Shown: one piece after another, positions 49,421-63,348 of the stretch
Numbering within the stretch: position 1 is the first letter of the stretch
Layout of the letters: the number at the start of each line of letters is the position of its first letter
Assembly (NCBI RefSeq): GCF_002082015.1
Contig: NZ_CP015109.1
Location: 2,447,001 to 2,511,000 of the forward strand
Reading direction: 5' to 3'
Source of the DNA: Sporosarcina ureae
GTDB taxonomy: Bacteria > Bacillota > Bacilli > Bacillales_A > Planococcaceae
DNA: 64,000 nucleotides
Program-made: the position numbers and the translations under genes
Notes under the pieces: generated by a model
Seen by the model: the letters and a program-made list of their open reading frames with translations, nothing else
What the model was told of the DNA's origin: nothing
The model's database searches: none

Positions 49421-49861
49421 GTGAAAGTTGCAATTTCTTCAGACCACGGAGGCAACAACCTCCGAAAAGAGATCACCAATTTATTAACCGAACTCGACAT
49501 TGAATATATCGACTACGGACCGGACGCCGACACTTCCGTTGACTATCCTGACTATGCAGTACCGGTAGCGAACGACGTCGTGGCGGGGAAAGTAGACCGC
49601 GGAATTTTGATTTGCGGTACAGGAATCGGCATGTCCATTTCCGCCAATAAAATCAAAGGGATCCGTTGCGCGCTCGTTCATGATGTATTCAGCGCAAAAG
49701 CGACACGCGGACATAATGACACCAACATGTTAGCGATGGGAGAACGTGTAATTGGACCAGGTCTAGCACGAGAAATCGTTAGCGCTTGGCTTGAAACAGA
49801 ATTTGAAGGCGGCCGTCACGAGCGTCGTATAAATAAAATGATGGAACTTGAAAAGAACTAA
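49421..49861 (+). CDS. rpiB: Ribose-5-phosphate isomerase B
   Basis: RpiB/LacAB-type isomerase of 146 aa. SSDHGGNNLRKEI contains the Asp8-His9 pair, and Cys65 lies in CGTGIGMSISANK. HDVFSAKATRGHNDTNMLAMGERVIG is family-typical (partly quoted). The start is GTG 49421 with GAGGGTG upstream. It begins the rpiB-ywlG-glyA group, which is conserved in Bacillaceae. Confidence 0.94.
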   Translation: MKVAISSDHGGNNLRKEITNLLTELDIEYIDYGPDADTSVDYPDYAVPVANDVVAGKVDRGILICGTGIGMSISANKIKGIRCALVHDVFSAKATRGHNDTNMLAMGERVIGPGLAREIVSAWLETEFEGGRHERRINKMMELEKN

Positions 49862-49870
49862 AGGAAGTAG

Positions 49871-50425
49871 GTGGAACAAGTGGATGCCATTCAATTATGG
49901 AAACTGCAGCTAGAACAAGCATTGACCGAGTTTGCCGAGCAAGCACCACCTGTCGAAGGGACGATTTTCGTCGTCGGCTGTTCTACTTCTGAAGTAGCGG
50001 GTGCCCGTATCGGTACGAACGGTGCACTGGAAATAGGAGAAGCACTATTCGCACCGCTTCAAGCGTTCGCGAATAAATACCATGTACATTTAGCTTTCCA
50101 AGGTTGCGAGCATATCAACCGCGCCATCACATTGGAACGCAAGACGGCACAGCAATTTCATCTAGAACCTGTATCCGTTATACCCGTTTTTAAAGCGGGT
50201 GGCTCGATGTCTACGTATGCATATCAACAATTCAGCGATCCTGTCGTAGTGGAATCGGTACAGGCAAATGCCGGTATCGATATCGGACAAACTTTAATTG
50301 GCATGCAAATGAAGCCAGTAGTAGTACCGATCCGCACATCTATTAAAAAAATCGGTGAAGCTGTAATCACACTTGCGACAACTCGTCCAAAATTAATTGG
50401 CGGAAGTCGTGCGAAATACGAATAA
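49871..50425 (+). CDS. ywlG: YwlG family protein (UPF0340)
   Basis: A 184-aa protein of the UPF0340/YwlG family, function unknown. Family features are [18 protein letters not shown] (partly quoted), [10 protein letters not shown] and the C-terminal [16 protein letters not shown] 49871 and GTG 49880 are both plausible; AAGGAAG favours the first and AGGTGG the second. It starts 9 nt after rpiB and is co-transcribed with it. Confidence 0.85.
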   Translation: MEQVDAIQLWKLQLEQALTEFAEQAPPVEGTIFVVGCSTSEVAGARIGTNGALEIGEALFAPLQAFANKYHVHLAFQGCEHINRAITLERKTAQQFHLEPVSVIPVFKAGGSMSTYAYQQFSDPVVVESVQANAGIDIGQTLIGMQMKPVVVPIRTSIKKIGEAVITLATTRPKLIGGSRAKYE

Positions 50426-50480
50426 ACCGTGTACAATACAAGAAAATATAAAACTATCAGAAAAAAGGGGATACTATCCA

Positions 50481-51734
50481 ATGGACTTAAGCAATGTACA
50501 ATGCAATGATTCAGCAATTTATGAAGCAATCATGGCGGAGAAGAACCGTCAAAACTCGAACATCGAATTAATCGCATCTGAAAACTTCGTATCGGAAGCG
50601 GTAATGGAAGCGCAAGGGTCATACTTGACGAATAAATATGCTGAAGGATATCCAGGCAAGCGTTACTACGGTGGATGTGAACACGTAGACGTAGTCGAAA
50701 ACATTGCACGCGATCGTGTAAAAGAAATTTTCGGCGCAGCATATGCAAACGTACAGCCACACTCTGGTGCACAAGCAAACATGGCTGTTTATTTTACAGC
50801 ACTTGAGGCAGGCGACACAGTTCTTGGAATGAACCTTTCTCACGGCGGTCACTTAACACACGGTTCACCAGTTAACTTCTCGGGGAAGCTTTATAATTTC
50901 GTAGATTACGGTGTCACAAAAGATGAAGAAGTGATCGATTATGAAGATGTTCGTCAAAAAGCGCTTGAGCACAAGCCGAAGATGATCGTTGCGGGTGCAA
51001 GTGCGTACCCACGTGGAATCGACTTTGCAAAATTCCGTGAAATTGCGGATGAAGTTGGAGCATACTTGATGGTAGATATGGCACACATCGCAGGTTTAGT
51101 CGCAGTAGGTGAGCATGAAAATCCAGTTCCACACGCACACTTTGTGACATCCACAACGCATAAAACATTGCGTGGACCACGTGGCGGAATCATTCTATTG
51201 AATGAAGAAATGGCTGAAGAATTCGGCAAGAAAATCGACAAAACAGTATTCCCGGGCGTTCAAGGCGGTCCGTTGATGCACGTAATCGCTGCAAAAGCGG
51301 TAGCGTTCAAAGAAGTACTCGATCCTTCATTCAAAGAATATGCACAACAAGTAAAGAAAAACGCTGTAGCATTGGCTGAAAAATTACAATCAGAAGGAAT
51401 CGACGTCGTGTCTGGCGGTACAGACAACCACATCGTACTTGTGAAGCTGAAATCACTAGACCTAACTGGTAAAGTAGCGGAGCACGTACTCGATGAAGTG
51501 GGAATCACAGTAAACAAAAACACCGTACCATTCGACACGGAAGGACCATTCATCACGTCTGGTATCCGCATCGGTACACCGGCTGTTACCACTCGTGGTT
51601 TCGTAGAAAAAGACATGGTAGAAGTAGGACGCATCATCGCAGAATTGTTGAAAAACCACGAAGATCCGTCCGCAAAAGAAGCAGCACGCAAAGCCGTTAC
51701 TGCTTTGACAGATCAGTATCCTCTATATAAATAA
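50481..51734 (+). CDS. glyA: Serine hydroxymethyltransferase
   Basis: PLP enzyme of 417 aa converting serine and tetrahydrofolate to glycine and methylene-THF. The PLP lysine is Lys228 ([13 protein letters not shown]). [13 protein letters not shown] and [11 protein letters not shown] are hallmark segments. ATG 50481 has AAGGGG 10 nt upstream; a longer frame from 50397 lies inside ywlG. A strong terminator follows. Confidence 0.97.
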   Translation: MDLSNVQCNDSAIYEAIMAEKNRQNSNIELIASENFVSEAVMEAQGSYLTNKYAEGYPGKRYYGGCEHVDVVENIARDRVKEIFGAAYANVQPHSGAQANMAVYFTALEAGDTVLGMNLSHGGHLTHGSPVNFSGKLYNFVDYGVTKDEEVIDYEDVRQKALEHKPKMIVAGASAYPRGIDFAKFREIADEVGAYLMVDMAHIAGLVAVGEHENPVPHAHFVTSTTHKTLRGPRGGIILLNEEMAEEFGKKIDKTVFPGVQGGPLMHVIAAKAVAFKEVLDPSFKEYAQQVKKNAVALAEKLQSEGIDVVSGGTDNHIVLVKLKSLDLTGKVAEHVLDEVGITVNKNTVPFDTEGPFITSGIRIGTPAVTTRGFVEKDMVEVGRIIAELLKNHEDPSAKEAARKAVTALTDQYPLYK

Positions 51735-51740
51735 GCAAAC

Positions 51741-51771
51741 GAGCGCCTGACCTTGTGTTAGGCGCTTTTTT
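51741..51771 (+). terminator. glyA terminator
   Basis: AGCGCCT (51742-51748) pairs with AGGCGCT (51760-51766), followed by TTTTT. Array 4 begins 19 nt downstream. Confidence 0.88.
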
Positions 51772-51789
51772 ATGTGGTGGGTGGGTGTT

Positions 51790-52630
51790 TATGAGCGGTT
51801 GGGGGTGTGGATAGAGCGGTTAACTTGATTCAATGAGCGGTTGAGCGTGAAGGTAGAGCGATTGAGGCTACACTTAGAGCACTCCCGGAGTTGTATAGAG
51901 CGGATAGAACGCGATATAGAGCGGTCAAGCCGGCAAATAGAGCACTTAAAGACGGGCATTGAGCGAGATGGCGCGGACGATAGAGTGTTTTAGCCAATAT
52001 ACTGAGCGCACGCGGAACGGCATTGAGCGGATAACCGGGCCGGATGAGCGATTGAGGCGACACATAGAGCACTCGCGGAGTTGTATAGAGCGGAAAGAAC
52101 GTGACATAGAGCGGTTAAGCCAACACATTGAGCGCTTGCGGAGGGGCATTGAGCGAGATGGCGCGGACGATAGAGTGTTTTAGCAACATACTGAGCGCAC
52201 GCGGAATGGCATAGAGCGGATAACCGGGCCGAATGAGCGATTGGGGCGACACATAGAGCGGTCCCGGAGTTGTATAGAGCGGATAGAACGCGATATAGAG
52301 CGGTTAAGCCAGCACATTGAGCGCTTACAGACAGGTATTGAGCGAGATGGCGCGGACGATAGAGTGTTTTAGCCGACACACTAAGTACACGCGGAACGGC
52401 ATAGAGCGGATAACCGGGCCGAATGAGCGATTGAGGGGACACATAGAGCGCTCGCGGAGTTGTATAGAGCGGATAGAACGTAACATAGAGCGGTTAAGCC
52501 AGCAAATAGAGCGCTTGAAAGAAAGTATGAGCGGGTCGCTCGCTTGATAGAGCGGATACACAGTTCAATAGAGCGCTTAGTAGAGCGAATACACCAACCC
52601 ACAGAGCACTTCTGAAGAAGTATGAGCATT
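51790..52630 (+). repeat. GAGCG 21-nt periodic array 4 with 190-nt super-repeat
   Basis: About 40 units on the plus strand with core ATAGAGCGG or ATTGAGCG(G/A). A nine-unit block of 189-190 nt is repeated: its TTGTATAGAG element occurs at 51891, 52081, 52270 and 52460. Units of 22 and 20 nt occur side by side so that the 21-nt phase is restored while any reading frame is broken. It fills the gap between glyA and upp. Confidence 0.92.
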
Positions 52631-52708
52631 CACAAAATTAAATGTCGTTTTCATTATATTTTCATTATTACAAATCACACATGTTCACTGCGCCTCGTGC
52701 TTGATTTC

Positions 52709-52717
52709 TGTTATAAT
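52709..52717 (+). promoter_or_regulatory. Extended -10 promoter of upp
   Basis: TGTTATAAT is an extended -10 element 31 nt before the upp start. No clear -35 box is present. Confidence 0.5.
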
Positions 52718-52748
52718 GTACAAGATATTCCGAAAAGGAGCGATACCA

Positions 52749-53378
52749 ATGGGAAAAGTACATGTTTTTGATCATCCATTAATTCAACACAAATTGACGT
52801 TTATACGAAAGGTCGATACAGGAACGAAAGAATTTCGCGAGCTTGTGAACGAATTAGCCACACTTATGGCTTTCGAAATCACACGTGATCTTCCAACGCA
52901 AGAAATTACGATCCAGACACCGGTCTGCGAAGCAAAATCACGCATTTTGGCAGGGAAAAAATTAGGAATTGTTCCGATCTTACGTGCGGGAATCGGCATG
53001 GTCGACGGAATCATTGATTTAATCCCAGCAGCAAAAGTAGGACATGTTGGATTATTCCGCGACCCAGAAACATTAAAGCCCGTTGAGTACTTTGTGAAGT
53101 TGCCTTCTGATGTAGCTGAGCGTGAATTCATCGTAGTGGATCCGATGCTGGCGACGGGTGGAACTGCAGTTGAAGCAATCAATTCAATGAAAAAGCGTGG
53201 CGCGGTGAACATCAAATTTATGTGCTTAGTCGCTGCTCCTGAAGGTGTCGAAGTTCTGACAGAAGCGCATCCAGACGTTGACGTGTATATCGCAGCGCTA
53301 GACGAGAAGTTGGATGAACATGGCTATATCGTCCCTGGACTAGGTGACGCAGGTGACCGTTTATTCGGCACGAAATAA
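52749..53378 (+). CDS. upp: Uracil phosphoribosyltransferase
   Basis: Pyrimidine salvage enzyme of 209 aa forming UMP from uracil and [31 protein letters not shown] (PRPP loop) and the C-terminal [14 protein letters not shown] are diagnostic. ATG 52749 has AAGGAG 8 nt upstream; the longer frame from 52701 overlaps the -10 box. It is the first gene right of array 4 and is followed by mnaA. Confidence 0.96.
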   Translation: MGKVHVFDHPLIQHKLTFIRKVDTGTKEFRELVNELATLMAFEITRDLPTQEITIQTPVCEAKSRILAGKKLGIVPILRAGIGMVDGIIDLIPAAKVGHVGLFRDPETLKPVEYFVKLPSDVAEREFIVVDPMLATGGTAVEAINSMKKRGAVNIKFMCLVAAPEGVEVLTEAHPDVDVYIAALDEKLDEHGYIVPGLGDAGDRLFGTK

Positions 53379-53393
53379 TGGAGGGATCAATCA

Positions 53394-54512
53394 TTGACTA
53401 AAAAATGGAAAGTGATGACGATTTTCGGCACAAGACCGGAAGCTATTAAAATGGCGCCTCTCGTTCTCGAGCTCGAAAAGCATCCGAATGAAATTGAGTC
53501 AATCGTCACGGTCACTGCCCAGCATCGTGAAATGCTTGACCAAGTGCTGGAAACATTTAACATTACACCAGACTATGATTTGAATATCATGAAAGACCGC
53601 CAGACGCTGATCGATGTGGCAACACGCGGCCTAGAAGGTTTGGATAAAATAATGAAAGAAGCGCAACCGGATATCGTGCTCGTCCACGGTGATACATCGA
53701 CGACGTTCATCGGTAGTCTAGCTGCGTTCTATAATCAAATTTCGGTCGGTCACGTGGAGGCCGGGCTACGTACATGGAATAAATATTCGCCGTACCCTGA
53801 AGAAATGAATCGCCAACTGACTGGCGTTATTGCCGATCTTCATTTCTCACCAACTGAAAGATCCGCGCAAAATTTGATCGATGAAGGCAAAAATAAAGAA
53901 CGTATCTACATCACAGGTAATACGGCAATTGATGCATTGCAAACGACGGTAGATCCGGAGTATCACCATCCAATATTTGATACGCTTGGAGACGACCGTT
54001 TAGTCTTATTGACTGCGCACCGACGTGAAAATCTCGGTGAACCAATGCGCAACATGTTCCGTGCGATCAATCGTTTGCTAGACAAACACGATGATATTCA
54101 AGTGATCTATCCCGTGCACATGAATCCGGCTGTACGTGAAGTGGCGGATGAATTACTAGGCGACAACGACCGCATTCATCTGATCGAGCCGCTCGAAGTA
54201 CTAGATTTCCATAACTTCGCGGCACGTTCGCACATCATTCTTACAGACTCAGGTGGCATCCAAGAAGAAGCACCATCCCTTGGGAAACCTGTCATCGTTC
54301 TGCGGGATACAACCGAACGCCCAGAAGGTATCGATGCAGGCACATTGCGCTTAGCGGGAACAGAAGAAGAAAACATCTTCCAACTATCCGACGCGCTTCT
54401 ATCCGACGATGCCGAGTACGAAAAAATGTCCAAAGCCCACAACCCCTACGGCGACGGCCACGCATCGGCGCGTATAGTAGAGTCCCTACTTAAATACCTA
54501 CATTCACTATAA
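53394..54512 (+). CDS. mnaA: UDP-N-acetylglucosamine 2-epimerase
   Basis: Non-hydrolysing epimerase of 372 aa producing UDP-ManNAc for teichoic acid linkage units or capsule. TIFGTRPEAIKMAPLV, VHGDTSTTF, VGHVEAGLRT and LTAHRRENLGEPM are family signatures, and TDSGGIQEEAPSLGKP completes the second Rossmann domain. The start is TTG 53394 with TGGAGGG upstream, 15 nt after upp. A strong terminator follows. Confidence 0.94.
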   Translation: MTKKWKVMTIFGTRPEAIKMAPLVLELEKHPNEIESIVTVTAQHREMLDQVLETFNITPDYDLNIMKDRQTLIDVATRGLEGLDKIMKEAQPDIVLVHGDTSTTFIGSLAAFYNQISVGHVEAGLRTWNKYSPYPEEMNRQLTGVIADLHFSPTERSAQNLIDEGKNKERIYITGNTAIDALQTTVDPEYHHPIFDTLGDDRLVLLTAHRRENLGEPMRNMFRAINRLLDKHDDIQVIYPVHMNPAVREVADELLGDNDRIHLIEPLEVLDFHNFAARSHIILTDSGGIQEEAPSLGKPVIVLRDTTERPEGIDAGTLRLAGTEEENIFQLSDALLSDDAEYEKMSKAHNPYGDGHASARIVESLLKYLHSL

Positions 54513-54517
54513 GAACC

Positions 54518-54551
54518 AAAACAGCAGAGAACTTACATCTGCTGTTTTTTT
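54518..54551 (+). terminator. mnaA terminator
   Basis: AAACAGCAG (54519-54527) pairs with CTGCTGTTT (54539-54547), followed by TTTT. Confidence 0.9.
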
Positions 54552-54597
54552 GACTGCAAATAAAAGTTGTTTAGAGAGGGGAGGGGGCTTGTAGTCC

Positions 54598-54720
54598 GGG
54601 ATTAAAGCTCCAGCTGGCGGACGCGTTCCGGAGGGCGTGGGTTAAAGGGTGCAGACAATGAAAGTGCATGCTCCTAGCGCTTCGCTGATCCTCCCGGAGC
54701 CCCGGCTTCCGCTTCAATCC
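54598..54720. repeat. Palindromic repeat, family B (long copy 2)
   Basis: It starts GGGATTAAAGCTCCAGCTGG and ends GGCTTCCGCTTCAATCC, like the copy at 34096-34226, but with a different centre. Confidence 0.8.
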
Positions 54721-54818
54721 TACTTACAAAGTGATGTAATCAGTTACCTTCAACTTCCAACTAAGCTACAAGCCTAACTTCAATGAACAACAAATGGTAG
54801 CCACCACTCAGATTGTAA

Positions 54819-55014
54819 GGGATTGGTGCGTAGGAGGGGCGACTCCCGATGGATCAGCCCGATCAGGTGAGACAACCAAAAGAGAGCGAGAGCCGTAGCG
54901 AAGTACGGCTTTTGCGAGTAAAAGCGAAGCGTTAGGAGCACATCTTTGCACTTGCGACCTGGTTGGCTCACCGCGGGCCCATGGGAAAGCGTCCCCTCCG
55001 AAGCGCCAATTCCC
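54819..55014 (+). repeat. Palindromic repeat, family A (long copy 2)
   Basis: A 196-nt element nearly identical to 34396-34592, with the same internal segment and ends. As there, it lies next to a family B copy. Confidence 0.88.
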
Positions 55015-55194
55015 ACCCCAACAGCCCGTCAGTCTCTCCAGTATTAAACCAACGACGCTTAGAACATTTAAATCTTAAAACACTAACAATTTCTCACTCA
55101 AATCCCAACCAAAAAATACCACATAAAGCCAATAAACAAATATGTCGAATGTTTGACAAAGAGAACACATTGTGAATTTAATCACTTGAATCAA

Positions 55195-55223
55195 TTGACA
55201 TAAAAAACCCTCTATTGTATGCT
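55195..55223 (+). promoter_or_regulatory. Sigma-A promoter of the atp operon
   Basis: TTGACA (55195-55200), a 17-nt spacer and TATGCT (55218-55223): a consensus -35 and optimal spacing. It lies about 300 nt before atpI. Confidence 0.78.
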
Positions 55224-55229
55224 AACAAA

Positions 55230-55519
55230 GGGTAAGATTGATAAGGAACTCATACATAAATTGAGTACAGAAATCATGTTTCGTAGGTTTCAAGTCTTCA
55301 CTCGGAAGCGCCAAACCTTAACACTTTGTCGACGTCGCACATAGCAACGTCACCTGGTGGACGGAACAGGCGATTCACTTACAATTTCCAGATTCCCCTA
55401 CAAGGAATCTATGTCGTTGAAAGAGATCAAAACGACAAAGACTCAACACTCGACACAAGTCGGGAACTACTGAACACTTCAGACGCTGTAATCCAAAATA
55501 CGAATTGGGAGAATCGACA
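55230..55519 (+). promoter_or_regulatory. Long structured 5' leader of the atp operon
   Basis: About 290 nt of untranslated leader. Hairpins include GATTCC/GGAATC (about 55390-55408), GTCGTT/AACGAC (about 55412-55436) and GGTTT/AAACC (about 55287-55318). No known riboswitch is recognised. Confidence 0.45.
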
Positions 55520-55888
55520 ATGCAAAGTATGCAGGAAATTTTTAAACAGCAAAAGAAGAGTTTCTTTTTTTTGCTTGCATTGTTCGTGCTCGGTTGGTTT
55601 TTCTTGGACTACCGGACAATCTTCGCTGGGCTCATCTTAGGTTCACTTTTCGGTATGTATAACTTTTGGATTCTCGTTCGACGGATGGAACGATTTGATC
55701 GGTCCATCGATGAAGGAAAGCGAGCGAAGTCATTAGGTATGGGCTTACGTTTTGCATCAGGTGTAGGGGCTACGGCCATTGCACTCGTTATGCCGGAGGA
55801 GTTCGATCTGATCAGCACGGTAATCGGGTTAATGATACCCTATGCATTGCTGTTTACTGGTCATCTGCTGTTCCATTTTAAGCAATGA
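55520..55888 (+). CDS. atpI: ATP synthase subunit I (AtpI)
   Basis: A 122-aa membrane protein with four hydrophobic segments, a c-ring assembly or Mg transport accessory encoded first in many atp operons. GLILGSLFGMYNFWILVRRM is typical. ATG 55520 has GGGAGAA 8 nt upstream; TTG 55505 overlaps that site. The assignment rests on position and topology, since AtpI sequences are poorly conserved. Confidence 0.85.
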   Translation: MQSMQEIFKQQKKSFFFLLALFVLGWFFLDYRTIFAGLILGSLFGMYNFWILVRRMERFDRSIDEGKRAKSLGMGLRFASGVGATAIALVMPEEFDLISTVIGLMIPYALLFTGHLLFHFKQ

Positions 55889-55899
55889 CACTTTACTAG

Positions 55900-56914
<1,015 letters not shown>

Positions 56915-56926
56915 TATTTGCGTTAT

Positions 56927-56958
56927 ATGGCGAAGCATGCAGTATAGGTCTTCGCCAT
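56927..56958 (+). other. Intra-operon hairpin between atpE and atpF
   Basis: ATGGCGAAG (56927-56935) pairs with CTTCGCCAT (56950-56958), followed by TGCTTTATG rather than a T run. Likely a stabilising or partial-termination element giving atpE excess over downstream genes. Confidence 0.6.
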
Positions 56959-57064
56959 TGCTTTATGTCATCAAATAAACAAACGATAGATCTGAAAGAA
57001 TAAAGTGTTCTAAATTGAGTAAGAAACAAAAGAGTCATGAGCTCTTGAAGGGAGTGAAACAATC

Positions 57065-57613
57065 GTGTTGGATACCTTCGTCCTCTTATCAGCAAACGCT
57101 GACGCAGGATTTTTAGCTAGTTTAAACCAACGTCTAAATTTAGGCGACATTATCGTCACTGTAGTATTTTTCACGATTCTCATGGTACTTCTAAAGAAGT
57201 TTGCATGGGGTCCGTTAATGGGCGTGATGGATCAACGAGCGAAACTAATCGCTACAGAGATCGAACAAGCCGAAGCAAGTCGTCAAGAATCTGCAAAGCT
57301 TCTTGAAGAGCAACGTGCTCTATTGAAAGAAGCGCGCGAAAACGCACAATCTATTGTAGAGAGTGCGAAGAAACAAGGTGACACTCAACGTGAAGAGCTG
57401 ATTATGGCTGCACGCGCTGAAGCTAACCGTATGAAAGAATCTGCAACTCTCGAAATCGCTACTGAAAAAGAGAAAGCCGTTGCAGCAGTTCGCGAAGAAT
57501 TCGTATCTCTTTCTATTTTGGCTGCGTCTAAGGTTCTTGGGAAGGAAATTTCTGAGGAAGATAACCGCGCATTGATCGAAGAAACGATTGTGAAGGCAGG
57601 CGAAGGGCGATGA
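57065..57613 (+). CDS. atpF: ATP synthase subunit b
   Basis: Peripheral stalk subunit of 182 aa. One N-terminal membrane helix ([15 protein letters not shown]) and a long charged coiled coil (about residues 60-165) that contacts delta and F1. GTG 57065 has AAGGGAG upstream. The stop overlaps the atpH start. Confidence 0.95.
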   Translation: MLDTFVLLSANADAGFLASLNQRLNLGDIIVTVVFFTILMVLLKKFAWGPLMGVMDQRAKLIATEIEQAEASRQESAKLLEEQRALLKEARENAQSIVESAKKQGDTQREELIMAARAEANRMKESATLEIATEKEKAVAAVREEFVSLSILAASKVLGKEISEEDNRALIEETIVKAGEGR

Positions 57614-58146
57614 GCCAATCGGTAATCGCAAAACGTTATGCCGTTGCATTATTTGAAGCAGCACAGGAAAAGCAACAAACACTTTCCGTGCAAACTGATC
57701 TAAAAGAAATGAAAAAAGTATTCGCTGGAGACAAGCAGTTTGGTGAGCTATTAATTTCACCAAAGTTTTCTACAGAGAAAAAGAAAGAATTGATTGGGCA
57801 ATTTTTCAATGGAGCAAACCCACTTGTGTTGAACACACTATACGTGTTGCTCGATGCAGGTCGTATTGAAGAAATAGACAGTCTAATCGAAGACTTCCAG
57901 GAACTCGCTAACGAGGCTTCCGGAGTTGCCGAAGCGAAAGTCTACTCTACACGTTTGCTTTCTGATGAAGAAAGTACAGCTATCTCTACTGCCTTTGCGC
58001 ACAAAGTAGGAAAACAATCATTGCATATCGAAAACATCATTGATCCAAGCTTGATCGGTGGCATTCGCCTTCAGATCGGCAATCAAATTTACGACAGTAG
58101 TGTCAGTGCAAAACTGGCGCGTCTGGAACGTCAATTAATCAATTAA
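57610..58146 (+). CDS. atpH: ATP synthase subunit delta
   Basis: F1 delta (OSCP) subunit of 178 aa linking the b stalk to the alpha subunits. An N-terminal helical bundle ([15 protein letters not shown]) and a C-terminal [22 protein letters not shown] segment (partly quoted) are typical. ATGA overlap with atpF. Confidence 0.95.
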   Translation: MSQSVIAKRYAVALFEAAQEKQQTLSVQTDLKEMKKVFAGDKQFGELLISPKFSTEKKKELIGQFFNGANPLVLNTLYVLLDAGRIEEIDSLIEDFQELANEASGVAEAKVYSTRLLSDEESTAISTAFAHKVGKQSLHIENIIDPSLIGGIRLQIGNQIYDSSVSAKLARLERQLIN

Positions 58147-59682
<1,536 letters not shown>

Positions 59683-59721
59683 TATTCCTTGAATGGATCT
59701 TAAAATAAAGGTGGTGAATAG

Positions 59722-60582
<861 letters not shown>

Positions 60583-60591
60583 AAGATTTGA

Positions 60592-62031
<1,440 letters not shown>

Positions 62032-62055
62032 GAAAAGGGACCAGGAGGGAAAAAA

Positions 62056-62460
62056 ATGAGTAAAATCAAAGTGAATATCGTCACTCCCGACGGCCCTGTT
62101 GTTGAAATGGATGCGAACATGGTGATTGCAGTTACCGAAGCAGGTGAGATCGGGGTTCTACCCGGTCACATCGCGATGGTCGCGCCGCTTCAAATTGGTG
62201 CACTTCGCCTAAAGACAGATGGCAAAACAGAAACAGTCGCAGTCCACGGAGGCTTCATCGAGGTCCGTCCTGAAGTTGTCACTGTATTGGCACAGAGTGC
62301 GGAACTGGCTGAGTCTATTGATATCGCACGCGCAAAGAAAGCTGCTGAAAAAGCTGAACAAGATCTTCAGAAAAAGACTGATGACCTTTCTCAAAACTTA
62401 GCAGAGCTTGATTTAAAACGTGCTATTAACCGCATACAAGTGTATGAACAACGTATTTAA
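62056..62460 (+). CDS. atpC: ATP synthase subunit epsilon
   Basis: F1 epsilon subunit of 134 aa. N-terminal beta sandwich (VNIVTPDGPVVEMDA; GEIGVLPGHIAMVAPL) and a two-helix C-terminal domain (ARAKKAAEKAEQ onward) that can inhibit ATP hydrolysis. AGGAGGG precedes ATG 62056. Last gene of the operon. Confidence 0.97.
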   Translation: MSKIKVNIVTPDGPVVEMDANMVIAVTEAGEIGVLPGHIAMVAPLQIGALRLKTDGKTETVAVHGGFIEVRPEVVTVLAQSAELAESIDIARAKKAAEKAEQDLQKKTDDLSQNLAELDLKRAINRIQVYEQRI

Positions 62461-62470
62461 TCTATAGTTG

Positions 62471-62508
62471 AAATGGGTGGACAGACAACCTCTGTCTGCC
62501 CATTTTCT
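62471..62508 (+). terminator. atp operon terminator
   Basis: AAATGGG-TGG-ACAGA pairs with TCTGT-CT-GCCCATTT around CAACC, followed by TCTCT. A strong stem with a short T tract. Confidence 0.85.
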
Positions 62509-62537
62509 CTATACAAAGGAAAAAAGGAGTGGTAACT

Positions 62538-62771
62538 ATGGATAGTATGTTAGGAAGTAATCCACTACTCGCGATCGTATCGCACATCTTCTTCATCGGC
62601 ATCAGCTTTTATGCACTACAAGCAATCCTGCCAGAGAACATCATACGAAAAAACCGCGTATTCCAAACACAACTTTTGTTTATTTTGTTAAGTATTGCTA
62701 TCGGATCTACCGTATCAAAATTCTTTTTAGACATATCCTACTGGTCAGGAAGATGGGCAACCTGGTTTTGA
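62538..62771 (+). CDS. ywzB: DUF1146 family membrane protein (YwzB)
   Basis: A 77-aa protein with two membrane helices (ALLAIVSHIFFIGISFYALQ region; TQLLFILLSIAIGSTVSKFF), matching DUF1146/YwzB, function unknown. ATG 62538 has GGAG 8 nt upstream; GTG 62529 is too close to it. As in B. subtilis it lies between the atp operon and murAA. Confidence 0.85.
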   Translation: MDSMLGSNPLLAIVSHIFFIGISFYALQAILPENIIRKNRVFQTQLLFILLSIAIGSTVSKFFLDISYWSGRWATWF

Positions 62772-62868
62772 TTTCCTTCAGCTGAAGCTCTACTAGTACG
62801 ACCAGCGGAAATCAGAACTCTGGCTGAAAGAAATTAAAACGGGATGACCATGACATGGTGTGGTTTTG

Positions 62869-62896
62869 TCATTTGAACTTTTAAAAGTTCAAATGA
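62869..62896. repeat. Perfect 28-bp palindrome
   Basis: Positions 62869-62882 are exactly complementary to 62883-62896 with no spacer (centre AACTTTTAAAAGTT). No T tract follows. Function unknown; it could be an operator or cruciform site. Confidence 0.8.
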
Positions 62897-62929
62897 ATTC
62901 ACTTATAGTCAACAACTTATAGGTAGGGT

Positions 62930-63015
62930 TTCAACAGCGAATGTATAGGACAAGTGTCCCATGGTTGAAGTGGAAATTCTACATACGTTACATTGTAGAC
63001 TTTCCATGAAGCCAC
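62930..63015. other. Cluster of nested inverted repeats upstream of murAA
   Basis: TTCAAC/GTTGAA (62930-62969) encloses GGAC-AAGT-GTCC (62948-62959). Next to it TGGAAA-TT-CTACA pairs with TGTAG-AC-TTTCCA (62971-63006). No reading frame. Possible structured RNA or regulatory DNA. Apart from this, 62897-63186 holds nothing that I recognise. Confidence 0.45.
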
Positions 63016-63186
63016 TTTGTAATATACATGTAATAAAAATATCTCACATTGCGTGTAAAATGTAGGATTAGCGGGTAATTACGATTATGTGGCTATAAAT
63101 GAACGGTCAAATGCAATCACTTTGTGTCAGATCATCACATATACTACATCATGCAAGAAATAACACAAAACTGCGCCGGAAGGTAC

Positions 63187-63215
63187 TTGTTTAGGATAGT
63201 TTTACAAGGTACAAT
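63187..63215 (+). promoter_or_regulatory. Candidate sigma-A promoter of murAA
   Basis: TTGTTT (63187-63192), a 17-nt spacer and TACAAT (63210-63215), about 134 nt before the start codon. Confidence 0.45.
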
Positions 63216-63348
63216 AGTATATGTTTTATATGTGAAATTTGAATTTAACAATTGAACTGCAACACCAATGAAAATGTTTATAGACGATTAAACGATTATT
63301 GATAATAGGCTGTGGGTGAAGGATAAATTGGACTCGGAGGGGCTACTG

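Noticed and set aside
51959..52547. Plus-strand open frames in array 4 (74 and 76 codons) and overlapping minus-strand frames
   Set aside because: They arise from the 21-nt period; 20- and 22-nt units shift the frame, and no ribosome binding sites precede them.
55326..55640. Plus-strand open frame of 104 codons in the atp leader
   Set aside because: It overlaps atpI in another frame and has no ribosome binding site; the region behaves as a structured leader.
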